Shown one piece after another: positions 56,874 to 64,000 of a stretch of DNA of 64,000 nucleotides. Source of the DNA: Buttiauxella gaviniae ATCC 51604 (lineage in GTDB: Bacteria; Pseudomonadota; Gammaproteobacteria; Enterobacterales; Enterobacteriaceae); assembly GCF_001654835.1 (NCBI RefSeq), contig NZ_LXEP01000017.1:90563-154562 (forward strand). Reading direction: 5' to 3'. Numbering within the stretch: position 1 is the first letter of the stretch; the number at the start of each line of letters is the position of its first letter. Made by a program: the position numbers and the translations under genes. The notes under the pieces were generated by a model. That model saw only the letters and a list, made by a program, of their open reading frames with translations, was not told the origin of the DNA and searched no databases.

Positions 56874-57848
56874 ATGAAGCCGTCCGTCATCCTCTACAAA
56901 AAGTTACCTGACGACCTCCTTGCCCGCCTTGAAAGCCACTTTGCCGTCACTCAACTGAACGATTTAAGCCCGCAAACTGTCCAGCAAAATGCGCAGGTTT
57001 TTGCGGATGCACAGGGGATCCTTGGCTCGAGTGAGAAAGTCGACAAAGCGTTTCTGGAACACACGCCAAAGCTGCGTGCCGCCTCCACAGTCTCTGTTGG
57101 CTATGACAATTTTGATGTCGATGCGCTGACTTCACGCGGTATCGCGCTGATGCATACACCGACCGTGCTGACTGAAACCGTCGCGGATACCATGATGACA
57201 TTAGTGCTGGCGACTGCTCGCCGTGCGGTGGAAGTGGCAGAGCGTGTAAAAATTGGCGAATGGCAAGGCAGTATTGGGCCGGACTGGTTTGGCATCGACG
57301 TGCACCACAAGACGTTGGGGATTTTAGGCATGGGCCGCATTGGCCTGGCGCTGGCACAACGTGCTCACTTCGGCTTTAACATGCCGATTCTGTATAACGC
57401 TCGCCGCCACCATCAGGAAGCGGAAGACCGCTTTAACGCTCGTTATTGCGACCTCGACACCCTGCTGGCCGAGTCCGATTTCGTCTGTATTTCATTGCCA
57501 TTGACCGATGAAACTTATCATCTGATTGGCGCTGAGCAACTGGCAAAAATGAAATCCTCAGCGATTCTGATTAACGCAGGGCGCGGCCCGGTGGTTGATG
57601 AAAAAGCACTGATTCAGGCACTGATGGACGGCACAATTCACGCCGCAGGTCTGGACGTATTTGAACAAGAGCCGCTGCCGATAGATTCCCCGCTGCTCAG
57701 CCTGCCGAACGTTGTTGCCCTGCCGCATATCGGTTCTGCCACGCATGAAACCCGCTATAACATGGCGGCCTGTGCCGTGGATAACTTGATTGCTGCACTG
57801 AGTGGCAACGTGAAGGAAAACTGCGTGAACCCGCAGGTATTGAAGTAG
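56874..57848 (+). CDS. ghrB: 2-ketoaldonate / glyoxylate-hydroxypyruvate reductase B (kguD role)
   Basis: 324 residues, the E. coli GhrB length and closely similar. D-2-hydroxyacid dehydrogenase with the NAD(P) motif GMGRIG and catalytic Arg ([10 protein letters not shown]), Glu and His ([11 protein letters not shown]). E. coli GhrB reduces glyoxylate, hydroxypyruvate and 2-ketogluconate. At the end of a kgu operon, 58 bp after kguT, it likely reduces 2-keto-6-phosphogluconate to 6-phosphogluconate, feeding the pentose phosphate pathway. Confidence 0.92.
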   Translation: MKPSVILYKKLPDDLLARLESHFAVTQLNDLSPQTVQQNAQVFADAQGILGSSEKVDKAFLEHTPKLRAASTVSVGYDNFDVDALTSRGIALMHTPTVLTETVADTMMTLVLATARRAVEVAERVKIGEWQGSIGPDWFGIDVHHKTLGILGMGRIGLALAQRAHFGFNMPILYNARRHHQEAEDRFNARYCDLDTLLAESDFVCISLPLTDETYHLIGAEQLAKMKSSAILINAGRGPVVDEKALIQALMDGTIHAAGLDVFEQEPLPIDSPLLSLPNVVALPHIGSATHETRYNMAACAVDNLIAALSGNVKENCVNPQVLK

Positions 57849-57853
57849 AAATT

Positions 57854-57888
57854 AAAAAGCCAGTGGGGAACTGCTGGCTTATCGCCTT
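57854..57888. terminator. Hairpin between ghrB and the toxin gene
   Basis: AAGCCAG and CTGGCTT arms with nearby A and T runs (T5 at about 57888) serve the end of ghrB, convergent with the toxin gene. Confidence 0.55.
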
Positions 57889-58181
57889 TTTAGCAGCAAT
57901 TCCGGCATTCGACTCTGATGAATGATACCGATAACGACAATCCCTGCTTCGGCTTTTTGGTAATAGAGCATATGGCTCATATAGGGAAAGCTCCATACAC
58001 CAGGAAATAAGTCGTCAGATTCATCCATTCCCATCCCCGGCATTTTTGCCAAATGCTGTAGCGTAACGCGCATACCAACCAGATATTCACGAGTCATAAG
58101 ATTACCAAATTGCTTCAGTGAAAATCCCTTTAGCTCGCGCAAATCCTCTCGTGCCTCTTCCGTCAGCTTATATCCAGCCAT
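57879..58181 (-). CDS. ParE-family toxin
   Basis: 100 residues. ParE features: YKLTEEAREDLRELKGFSLKQFG at the start (given here only as landmark LTEEAREDLRELKGF), a central hydrophobic strand and the C-terminal IIHQSRMPELLLKRR, where the basic tail is typical. In this family the target is usually DNA gyrase. The ATG overlaps the antitoxin stop by one base. Confidence 0.85.
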   Translation of the reverse strand: MAGYKLTEEAREDLRELKGFSLKQFGNLMTREYLVGMRVTLQHLAKMPGMGMDESDDLFPGVWSFPYMSHMLYYQKAEAGIVVIGIIHQSRMPELLLKRR

Positions 58182-58435
58182 TAAAGATCCTTCAGTAACT
58201 CATCAAACGCATCGTCACCGTCACAGACATTGCCTGTTTTAATCTGAGCAACGGAACGTGCAAGCTTATCGCGCAGATTCTGCAACTTGAGTTCTTCGAT
58301 AGCGTTGTAATCGGCAATGGACATCACAACAACAGAAGGTTTGCCATTTTTGGTGATGCTCACTGGTTCACGCTGCGCTTTAGCAATCATTTCCCCAAAC
58401 TGAGTTTTTGCCTGGTTGGCTGTAAAACTGATCAT
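58181..58435 (-). CDS. Phd/YefM-family antitoxin
   Basis: 84 residues. N-terminal Phd/YefM DNA-binding part (SFTANQAKTQFGEMIAKA and SITKNGKPSVVVMSIADY) and an acidic C-terminal tail (DGDDAFDELLKDL) that would neutralise the basic toxin. First gene of the pair; a near-perfect palindrome lies just upstream for autoregulation. Confidence 0.87.
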   Translation of the reverse strand: MISFTANQAKTQFGEMIAKAQREPVSITKNGKPSVVVMSIADYNAIEELKLQNLRDKLARSVAQIKTGNVCDGDDAFDELLKDL

Positions 58436-58457
58436 CCCTCACCCTCACTTCGATTGA

Positions 58458-58487
58458 ATAGGTATAAATCGTTCGATTTGTATCTAT
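58458..58487. promoter_or_regulatory. Operator palindrome of the ParE/Phd module
   Basis: ATAGGTATAAATCG (58458-58471) and CGATTTGTATCTAT (58474-58487) are inverted repeats matching at 12 of 14 positions, 22 bp upstream of the antitoxin ATG. This is where toxin-antitoxin complexes usually bind to repress their own promoter. Confidence 0.65.
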
Positions 58488-58641
58488 TTTAAACTACGTA
58501 GAGAACAGGAGCGAGTCTTTGTCGCCTGGTATCGGCTAGTTCATACACAAGTGCCAGAGAATAGATGCTGTGAGAATTGAATCCAATGGGAAGGGAATAA
58601 GTTATGAATAAGCTTCGCAAAACAGGAATTTTAAGCAAAAT

Positions 58642-58675
58642 AAAAGGGATGAACCTTAAAGGATCATCCCTTTTT
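58642..58675 (-). terminator. Terminator of yibL
   Basis: AAAGGGATGA and TCATCCCTTT arms flanked by A and T runs, 17 bp after the yibL stop. The run pattern would allow it to act in both directions. Confidence 0.75.
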
Positions 58676-58691
58676 AAAATCGAGTGTTAAC

Positions 58692-59054
58692 TTAGAAATC
58701 GGTATTAGAAAAACCTGTCATTTCTTCGAGGCCCATCTCACGGCCTAACGCCGTCATTGGATGGACGATAACCAGACCACGTACCGCTTTTTTCAGAGCG
58801 CCCATGTTGGCTTGTTCTTTTTTGGTGATGGGACGCTTGTACGGCAGTGCCATCAGTTTTTGTGCTTCTTTGCTCAACTTCTGGTTGCGCACCGCTTGCA
58901 GGCGTACGATCTCGATTTCCAGCTTCGCTTTCTCTTTTTCCATCTCAGCGTACTTTTCAGCGTCGTTGATCAGATGCAGTTCTGGCATCTCGTGACGGAT
59001 AAGATCGAGGCGATCGCTCAGGCGTTTGATTTCTGCTTTTTCGATTTCTTTCAT
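58692..59054 (-). CDS. yibL: YibL family ribosome-associated protein
   Basis: 120 residues, the E. coli YibL length. Charged helical N-terminus (about 1-60, coiled-coil-like: [19 protein letters not shown]) and a basic C-terminal half ([21 protein letters not shown]). Reported to associate with ribosomes; the function is not defined. Follows mtlR, as in E. coli. Confidence 0.93.
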   Translation of the reverse strand: MKEIEKAEIKRLSDRLDLIRHEMPELHLINDAEKYAEMEKEKAKLEIEIVRLQAVRNQKLSKEAQKLMALPYKRPITKKEQANMGALKKAVRGLVIVHPMTALGREMGLEEMTGFSNTDF

Positions 59055-59137
59055 TTTTAATTAACCGTGAATAACTTTCATTGCTGGCAAGGATACACCA
59101 TTCGGTGCTATAGGGCGAAAAGGGTGTTTGGTCAGAA

Positions 59138-59677
59138 TTACTTCTGGAAGGCTTTTTTTAAGCTGACCCGTGAGATCAGCTCGGTTAAAGAGAGCACCAT
59201 CGTGGAACGCACTATTTGCTGATAACGCTGTTTTTGCATGGCAAACAGCTCAGGATCGCTGCCATCAACAAACTTTGGTGTCGGCGGTAGAGCAGAAACA
59301 CAGTGCAGTTCACCGAATGGGCCAAGCATTTCATCGTCGGTAAAATTATATTCATTACCGTCATGGTTTAACTCTTCACGCAAAGCCATCAACAGTTCGC
59401 AATCTTCGTACTCCGCGCGATTGAGCACGCCAAGCCCGTAGATAAGTTTGAGACGCACGGAAAGATCCCCTAGTGGCCCGTCACCATCCAACAAGGGTTC
59501 AACCGCATATTTCACCGCATAGTCGTCTTTACGGAAGACCTGAAGCACCAGGATATTAACCGCTTCGGTGAGAAGTTCGACCGCGGTAATCAGCAGGCTG
59601 CGTACGGTTTTGCCGGCATTGAGACGCTCAAGCACACGGTTTTCAAAGGCCTGGGTTTCTTCCATCTTTGCCTGCAT
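59138..59677 (-). CDS. mtlR: Mannitol operon repressor MtlR
   Basis: 179 residues from the ATG at 59677; an adjacent GTG at 59680 is possible. E. coli MtlR has about 15 more N-terminal residues, which are absent here because a stop codon lies only four codons further upstream. All-helical protein without a standard HTH; core EQ/ETQAFENRVLERLNAGKTVR and DDYAVKYAVEPLLDGDGPLG are highly conserved. Represses mtl expression, perhaps through a partner. Confidence 0.92.
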   Translation of the reverse strand: MQAKMEETQAFENRVLERLNAGKTVRSLLITAVELLTEAVNILVLQVFRKDDYAVKYAVEPLLDGDGPLGDLSVRLKLIYGLGVLNRAEYEDCELLMALREELNHDGNEYNFTDDEMLGPFGELHCVSALPPTPKFVDGSDPELFAMQKQRYQQIVRSTMVLSLTELISRVSLKKAFQK

Positions 59678-59727
59678 CACTAAAATTTTCTATTGGGTGC
59701 AGCATCCACTGCACCCGCTCTCTTCTG

Positions 59728-60876
59728 CTACGCTTTAGCTTCGTACGCTTTCACCGCCTGAGCTACCACGTCGCTATTGGCATCAAGACCAGAAATTTCT
59801 GCGAGAGTGACCTGTGGGCCTTTTTCTGCCAGCAGTTTTTCCAGTTCCTGAGCTTGCGGATCTTCTGCGCTGCGGTAATGCATTGCTGCGGCAATACCTT
59901 CAACCAGGTTCAGGTGTGGCAAGCCGTATTCGATGGTGCCAAGCAGTGGCTTAATCAGACGGTCGCCCGCACTTAACTTACGCAGTGGCTGGCGGCCTAC
60001 GCGCTCCACATCATCTTTCAGATATGGGTTCTCGAAACGACCAAGGATTTTTTGGATGTAGGCTGCGTGTTTGTCTGCATCAAAACCGTAGCGTTTGATA
60101 AGCACCGCACCACTTTCGTCCATTGCCCCTTTCACGACAGCACGGACTCTTTCATCCAGAATCGCATCGCGAATGGTCTGATGACCGGCCAGTTGGCCAA
60201 GGTATGCGGTTATAGCATGCCCGGTATTCAGCGTGAAGAGTTTGCGCTCAACAAACGCCATCAGGTTATCAGTAAGTTCCATGCCAGGAATGTTCGGGAG
60301 ATCACCTTTGAACTGAGTTTTATCAACAATCCATTCGCTGAATGTTTCAACCGTGACTTCAAGCGGGTCATTAGTAGCAGATTCTGACGGTGGAACGATA
60401 CGGTCCACTGCAGAATCAACAAAGCCAACATGCTGCTCAACCCACGCTTGATCATCTTCCGACAGCGCCTTCATGACGTGGCCTTTAAGCTGGCTGGTGC
60501 CGCGCACCATATTCTCACAAGCGATAATGTTCAGTGGTTTCTCATTACCGTTGGTACGACGCAGAACCAGACCTTTCGCCACGGCTGGTGCAATACGCTC
60601 AAGCACTACCGGGCCGACTGCCGTGGTCACCAGGTCTACATCGGCAATCAGAGTAATAACTTCATCGCCAATGCTGCTAACAGCATTAACATTGGAAACG
60701 GTATCGACTTGCTTTTGCTCGCCAACAACGTGAACCTGGTAGCTATGGCGCGCATTCAGCGCGTCCAACACAGTCTGGTTTACATCGGCAAAGGTCAGTT
60801 CAATACCGGCATCTGCCAGCAATTTTCCGATAAAGCCACGTCCGATATTACCTGCACCAAAATGTAATGCTTTCAT
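59728..60876 (-). CDS. mtlD: Mannitol-1-phosphate 5-dehydrogenase
   Basis: 382 residues from the ATG at 60876, the E. coli length. NAD-dependent oxidation of mannitol 1-phosphate to fructose 6-phosphate. Rossmann motif [11 protein letters not shown] at the start; the substrate and catalytic region includes [15 protein letters not shown] hairpin GGGTGCAG/CTGCACCC (59695-59716) lies between it and mtlR and may lower mtlR expression. Confidence 0.98.
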   Translation of the reverse strand: MKALHFGAGNIGRGFIGKLLADAGIELTFADVNQTVLDALNARHSYQVHVVGEQKQVDTVSNVNAVSSIGDEVITLIADVDLVTTAVGPVVLERIAPAVAKGLVLRRTNGNEKPLNIIACENMVRGTSQLKGHVMKALSEDDQAWVEQHVGFVDSAVDRIVPPSESATNDPLEVTVETFSEWIVDKTQFKGDLPNIPGMELTDNLMAFVERKLFTLNTGHAITAYLGQLAGHQTIRDAILDERVRAVVKGAMDESGAVLIKRYGFDADKHAAYIQKILGRFENPYLKDDVERVGRQPLRKLSAGDRLIKPLLGTIEYGLPHLNLVEGIAAAMHYRSAEDPQAQELEKLLAEKGPQVTLAEISGLDANSDVVAQAVKAYEAKA

Positions 60877-60906
60877 GTCGTTCACCTTCTTAAATTTGAA
60901 TTACCC

Positions 60907-60978
60907 GAGAGGGTTCGGGTGAGGAGGTTTGTGGTATTGACCAACCTCACCAGAACCCTCTCCCATTCGGGAGAGGGA
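60907..60978. repeat. Long inverted repeat and hairpin between mtlA and mtlD
   Basis: GAGAGGGTTCGGGTGAGG (60907-60924) and CCTCACCAGAACCCTCTC (60945-60962) pair at 17 of 18 positions; a second hairpin CCCTCTCCC-attc-GGGAGAGGG (60957-60978) overlaps its end, so two folds compete. Same repeat family as in the rhaA-rhaD gap. Confidence 0.65.
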
Positions 60979-60987
60979 AATGGAGAC

Positions 60988-62907
60988 TTACTTCTTACCT
61001 GCCAGCAGGTCGAGAACTTCCTGAACACTGGTGGTGTTCGCCAGGCGATCAATCACTGAATCATCATCCAGCGCGTTGGTCAGGCTGGTGATAACCTGGA
61101 TGTGTTCGTTATTGCGAGCGGCAATACCGATAACCAGGCGGGCAATATCATCAGTTTCTTCACCGAAGTGAACACCGTGTGGGTACTGGCAGAACACAAC
61201 GCCGGTTTTCAGTACTCGGTCTTTCGCTTCAACTGTACCGTGCGGAACTGCGATACCTTCACCCAGATAAGTTGGGGTCAGTTTTTCACGTTCAAACATC
61301 GCATCAACATATTCAGGCTGGACGTAACCACCGTTCACCAGTTGCTCACCCGCAAAGCGAATGGCTTCTTCTTTGTTGGTGGCAGTAAGGCCGAGGAACA
61401 CGTTGCCAGCACCCAGGCGGAACAGCCCTTCTTCGCTTGGTACGAAGCTGTCTTCCAGGCTGCTCATTACCTTCACTTCTTTCTCGCTCAGGTTATGGGA
61501 GGCCACCAGACGCTCGGTCAGGTTGGAGTACAGGCTGCTATCCAGGAAGTTGGTCAGGGAAATATGCTGTGCCTGTGGAACCTGGCGCATCGCACGCTCG
61601 GTCAGGTCACGGTGCGTAATCACCAGGTCAACATCATCCGGCAAGCTGTTGATTGCACAGTTAGTCACGGAGATATTTTTCAGGCCTGCATCGCTGACTT
61701 TCTTACGCAGCACGCCAGCACCCATGGCACTTGAACCCATGCCTGCATCACACGCTACGATGATTTTACGTACGTGGCTCAAGTCGTTAGACAGGCCAGC
61801 ACCTACCGCCAGTGGTGCAGTTGCACCTTTGGATTCAGCTTTCATCTCTGCCATACGGCGAGCTGCTGCTTCGATATCGTCTTCTTCTTTAACTTTGCTG
61901 GTTTTCAGCAAGATTGCTGAGACCACGAAGGAGACTGCTGTTGCTGCAACGATTGCTGCAATGTTCGCGAAGTACGCACCTTTTGGTGTCATCGCCAGAA
62001 CTGCCAGGATGGAACCCGGAGATGCCGGAGAAACCAGGCCGCCGTTCAGGATAGTCAGAGTGAACACGCCAGTCATACCGCCGAGGATAACGGCCAGAAT
62101 CAGACGTGGGTTCATCAGCACATATGGGAAGTAAATTTCGTGGATACCGCCCAGGAAGTGGATGATTGCCGCGCCGCCCGCAGACTGCTTAGCATTACCA
62201 CGACCGAAGAACATGTACGCCAACAGCACGCCCATACCTGGACCTGGGTTTGCTTCAATCAGGAAGAAGATTGATTTGCCCAGTTCGTGGGACTGCTGAA
62301 TACCCAACGGTGAGAAGATACCGTGGTTGATTGCGTTGTTCAGGAACAGGATTTTCGCTGGTTCTACGAAGATAGAAGCCAGTGGCAGCATGTCATGAAC
62401 AACCATGAAGTTAACGCCCGCCGCCAGTACTTTGGACAGGACTTCTACCGCAGGGCCGATACCCATGAATGCCAGAATCGCCAGAATCATACCGATGATG
62501 CCAGCGGAGAAGTTGTTCACCAGCATTTCAAAGCCGGATTTGATTTTGCCGTCTACCCACGCGTCGAAATGTTTAATCGCCCAGCCACCCAGAGGGCCTG
62601 CAATCATCGCGCCGAGGAACATCGGCATATCTGCACCGACGATAACACCCATGGTTGTGATTGCACCCACCACACCACCACGGTCGCCACCGATTAAGCG
62701 ACCACCGGTATAACCGATGAGCAATGGAAGCAGATAGGTAATCATTGGGCCTACCAGTTTCGCCAGTGTTTCACTTGGCAACCAACCGGTCGGGATAAAT
62801 AAGGCGGTGATAATACCCCAGGCGATAAACGCGCCGATGTTTGGCATTACCATGTTACTCAGGAAACGACCAAAGCTTTGCACTCTGATCTTGATATCGG
62901 ATGACAT
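60988..62907 (-). CDS. mtlA: PTS mannitol transporter EIICBA
   Basis: 639 residues from the ATG at 62907 (AGGGG upstream). Fused EIIC (about 1-340, membrane), EIIB with phospho-Cys in VACDAGMGSS (about residue 385) and EIIA with phospho-His in GIAVPHGTVEAK (near residue 555). Imports mannitol as mannitol 1-phosphate. First gene of mtlADR, E. coli MtlA being 637 residues. Confidence 0.98.
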   Translation of the reverse strand: MSSDIKIRVQSFGRFLSNMVMPNIGAFIAWGIITALFIPTGWLPSETLAKLVGPMITYLLPLLIGYTGGRLIGGDRGGVVGAITTMGVIVGADMPMFLGAMIAGPLGGWAIKHFDAWVDGKIKSGFEMLVNNFSAGIIGMILAILAFMGIGPAVEVLSKVLAAGVNFMVVHDMLPLASIFVEPAKILFLNNAINHGIFSPLGIQQSHELGKSIFFLIEANPGPGMGVLLAYMFFGRGNAKQSAGGAAIIHFLGGIHEIYFPYVLMNPRLILAVILGGMTGVFTLTILNGGLVSPASPGSILAVLAMTPKGAYFANIAAIVAATAVSFVVSAILLKTSKVKEEDDIEAAARRMAEMKAESKGATAPLAVGAGLSNDLSHVRKIIVACDAGMGSSAMGAGVLRKKVSDAGLKNISVTNCAINSLPDDVDLVITHRDLTERAMRQVPQAQHISLTNFLDSSLYSNLTERLVASHNLSEKEVKVMSSLEDSFVPSEEGLFRLGAGNVFLGLTATNKEEAIRFAGEQLVNGGYVQPEYVDAMFEREKLTPTYLGEGIAVPHGTVEAKDRVLKTGVVFCQYPHGVHFGEETDDIARLVIGIAARNNEHIQVITSLTNALDDDSVIDRLANTTSVQEVLDLLAGKK

Positions 62908-63048
62908 ACGCACACCCCTTATTGTGTTTACGTGCTGAAAAGCAGCCCGAGGTTTATTGTTAATGTGGTGGCAAGCAACGCTGCCAGATGCTCTAAGTGA
63001 GGCGAATTTGGCACTGAATCGTTAAGGTGTCCAGCAGGCGGGATTTAG

Positions 63049-63225
63049 TGTGATGCGGATCACTCATTACAGGGTGTAACGAGGCATGATCAGGCGATCC
63101 CGATCACATAATGAGTGTGTAAAAAAAACACAGAAGCTAATTTTTGTTCACCATTGATGTATTTGTGTGACTGTAGTCACATTTTACAAATGGCACTTTG
63201 TTATTTAAATGTGATGAGATTCACA
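63049..63225 (-). promoter_or_regulatory. CRP-site array upstream of mtlA
   Basis: Four CRP-type sites in the gap: TGTGA-TGCGGA-TCACT (63049-63064), GGCGA-TCCCGA-TCACA (63093-63108, weaker), TGTGA-CTGTAG-TCACA (63166-63181, perfect) and TGTGA-TGAGAT-TCACA (63210-63225, perfect). E. coli mtlA also has several CRP sites. The 490-bp region between mtlA and yibF contains no other gene. Confidence 0.8.
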
Positions 63226-63397
63226 AAATATTTTACGTGGAATTTGGTGAGTGTGATCCAGGGCATCTATGGCTGACAGAAGCCTGCCGTTTTGTCAGAA
63301 AATTACAGCGCAGCGGGAAACAGCATCGTGCGACCCCAGGCGTCTTCAGAATTCCTGAACCATACTTACGTTTTGTCGATTGAAAATGGACGATGTA

Positions 63398-64000
63398 ATG
63401 AAACTTATCGGTAATTACACCAGCCCGTACGTGCGCAAAATATCCGTTATCCTGCTGGAAAAGGGCATTACGTTTGAGTTTGTGAACGACAACCCGTGGA
63501 CTTCCGAGAGCACCACACCGCTCTACAACCCGCTGGGAAAAGTTCCGGCGCTGGTCACCGACGACGGCGAATACTGGTTCGACTCGCCGGTCATCGCACA
63601 ATACCTCGAACTTTTGGATATCGCCCCGGCGCTCATTCCCCGCGATGCGAAAGCCGCCCTGCAGATGCGCCAGATAGAAGCGCTGGCAGATGGAATTATG
63701 GATGCCGCCCTGGTTTCTGTACGCGAACGCCAGCGCCCGATTGAGCAGCAATCAGAAACCGAATTACTCCGCCAGCGCGAAAAAATCAGCCGTGGCCTGA
63801 CGCTGCTTGAACAATTTGTGGCCGACAAAAAGCTGAATGCTGATGATCTTTGCGTGGCGACCATCGCGGTGGCCTGCGCGGTGGGTTATCTCAACTTCCG
63901 CCGGGTGTCGCCTGGCTGGTGTGTCGACCGTCCGCATTTGGTGAAACTGGTAGAGAAACTTTTCGAACGTGAAAGTTTTGCGCGGACAGAACCGCCAACA
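63398..64000 (+). CDS. yibF: Glutathione S-transferase-like protein YibF (3' end cut by the window)
   Basis: 201 codons seen; E. coli YibF has 202 residues, so only the last one or two codons and the stop are missing. N-terminal thioredoxin-like domain ([41 protein letters not shown]) and a helical C-terminal domain ([18 protein letters not shown]). GST-fold protein; E. coli YibF has little GST activity with standard substrates. Divergent from mtlA. Confidence 0.93.
   Translation, partial: MKLIGNYTSPYVRKISVILLEKGITFEFVNDNPWTSESTTPLYNPLGKVPALVTDDGEYWFDSPVIAQYLELLDIAPALIPRDAKAALQMRQIEALADGIMDAALVSVRERQRPIEQQSETELLRQREKISRGLTLLEQFVADKKLNADDLCVATIAVACAVGYLNFRRVSPGWCVDRPHLVKLVEKLFERESFARTEPPT

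Noticed and set aside
63233..63751. 172-codon minus-strand frame near the window end
   Set aside because: It is antisense to yibF, which is clearly coding although cut by the window end.
1..64000. CRISPR array, tRNA/rRNA gene, insertion sequence or prophage
   Set aside because: No regularly spaced repeats, cloverleaf-like segments, transposase or phage structural genes were seen on either strand.

Overview
The window reads as chromosomal DNA of a member of the Enterobacteriaceae. The core genes (fdhE-fdoIHG, fdhD, rhaBAD/SR/T, sodA, yiiM, cspA, yiaF, yiaG, glyQS, wecH, ghrB, yibL, mtlADR, yibF) look like orthologues of E. coli genes, mostly at the same lengths. The genus cannot be fixed from sequence alone. 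cheV, a guanidine operon, a kgu operon and a KdgM/TRAP system, all absent from E. coli K-12, point to an environmental or plant-associated enteric. No tRNA, rRNA, CRISPR array, insertion sequence or prophage was seen.

Layout. 0-6.7 kb: selenoprotein formate dehydrogenase-O operon with its assembly factors FdhE and FdhD. 6.7-12.4 kb: accessory block in the place of the E. coli frv operon, with the acid-shock gene asr, a PTS EIIBC / SIS-domain / LacI-type cluster with a 26-bp perfect operator palindrome, and cheV. 12.5-27.3 kb: an extended L-rhamnose locus combining rhaBAD, a four-gene ABC importer, a lactaldehyde-reductase-like dehydrogenase, rhaM, rhaSR, the RhaT symporter and an extra fucose/arabinose-isomerase-like protein. 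27.4-33.2 kb: sodA, then a KdgM-type porin and a TRAP transporter with KdgR-like operators where E. coli has kdgT, then yiiM. 33.2-35.3 kb: cspA with its cold-shock leader, a toxin-antitoxin pair and yiaF.

35.3-43.4 kb is the most interesting part: an operon for guanidine as nitrogen source (ABC importer, two carboxyguanidine-deiminase-type subunits, a biotin carboxylase of the urea/guanidine carboxylase family). Its leader carries two NtrC-like sites, a sigma-54 -24/-12 promoter and a guanidine-I (ykkC) riboswitch with a candidate terminator. A second switch of a different class, guanidine-II (mini-ykkC), lies inside the operon just before the carboxylase gene. No allophanate hydrolase gene follows.

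43.6-50.9 kb: an aromatic-acid-type MFS transporter with two PcaR-like operators, yiaG, a universal stress protein, glySQ, ysaB and wecH. 50.9-57.8 kb: a GlxA-type regulator with an isochorismatase-like hydrolase, then a 2-ketogluconate (kgu) operon with its PtxS-like regulator, ending in ghrB. 57.8-64 kb: a second toxin-antitoxin pair, yibL, the mannitol operon with several CRP sites, and yibF, cut by the window end. REP/BIME-like and other short palindromic repeats fill many intergenic gaps, including gaps inside the rha operon.
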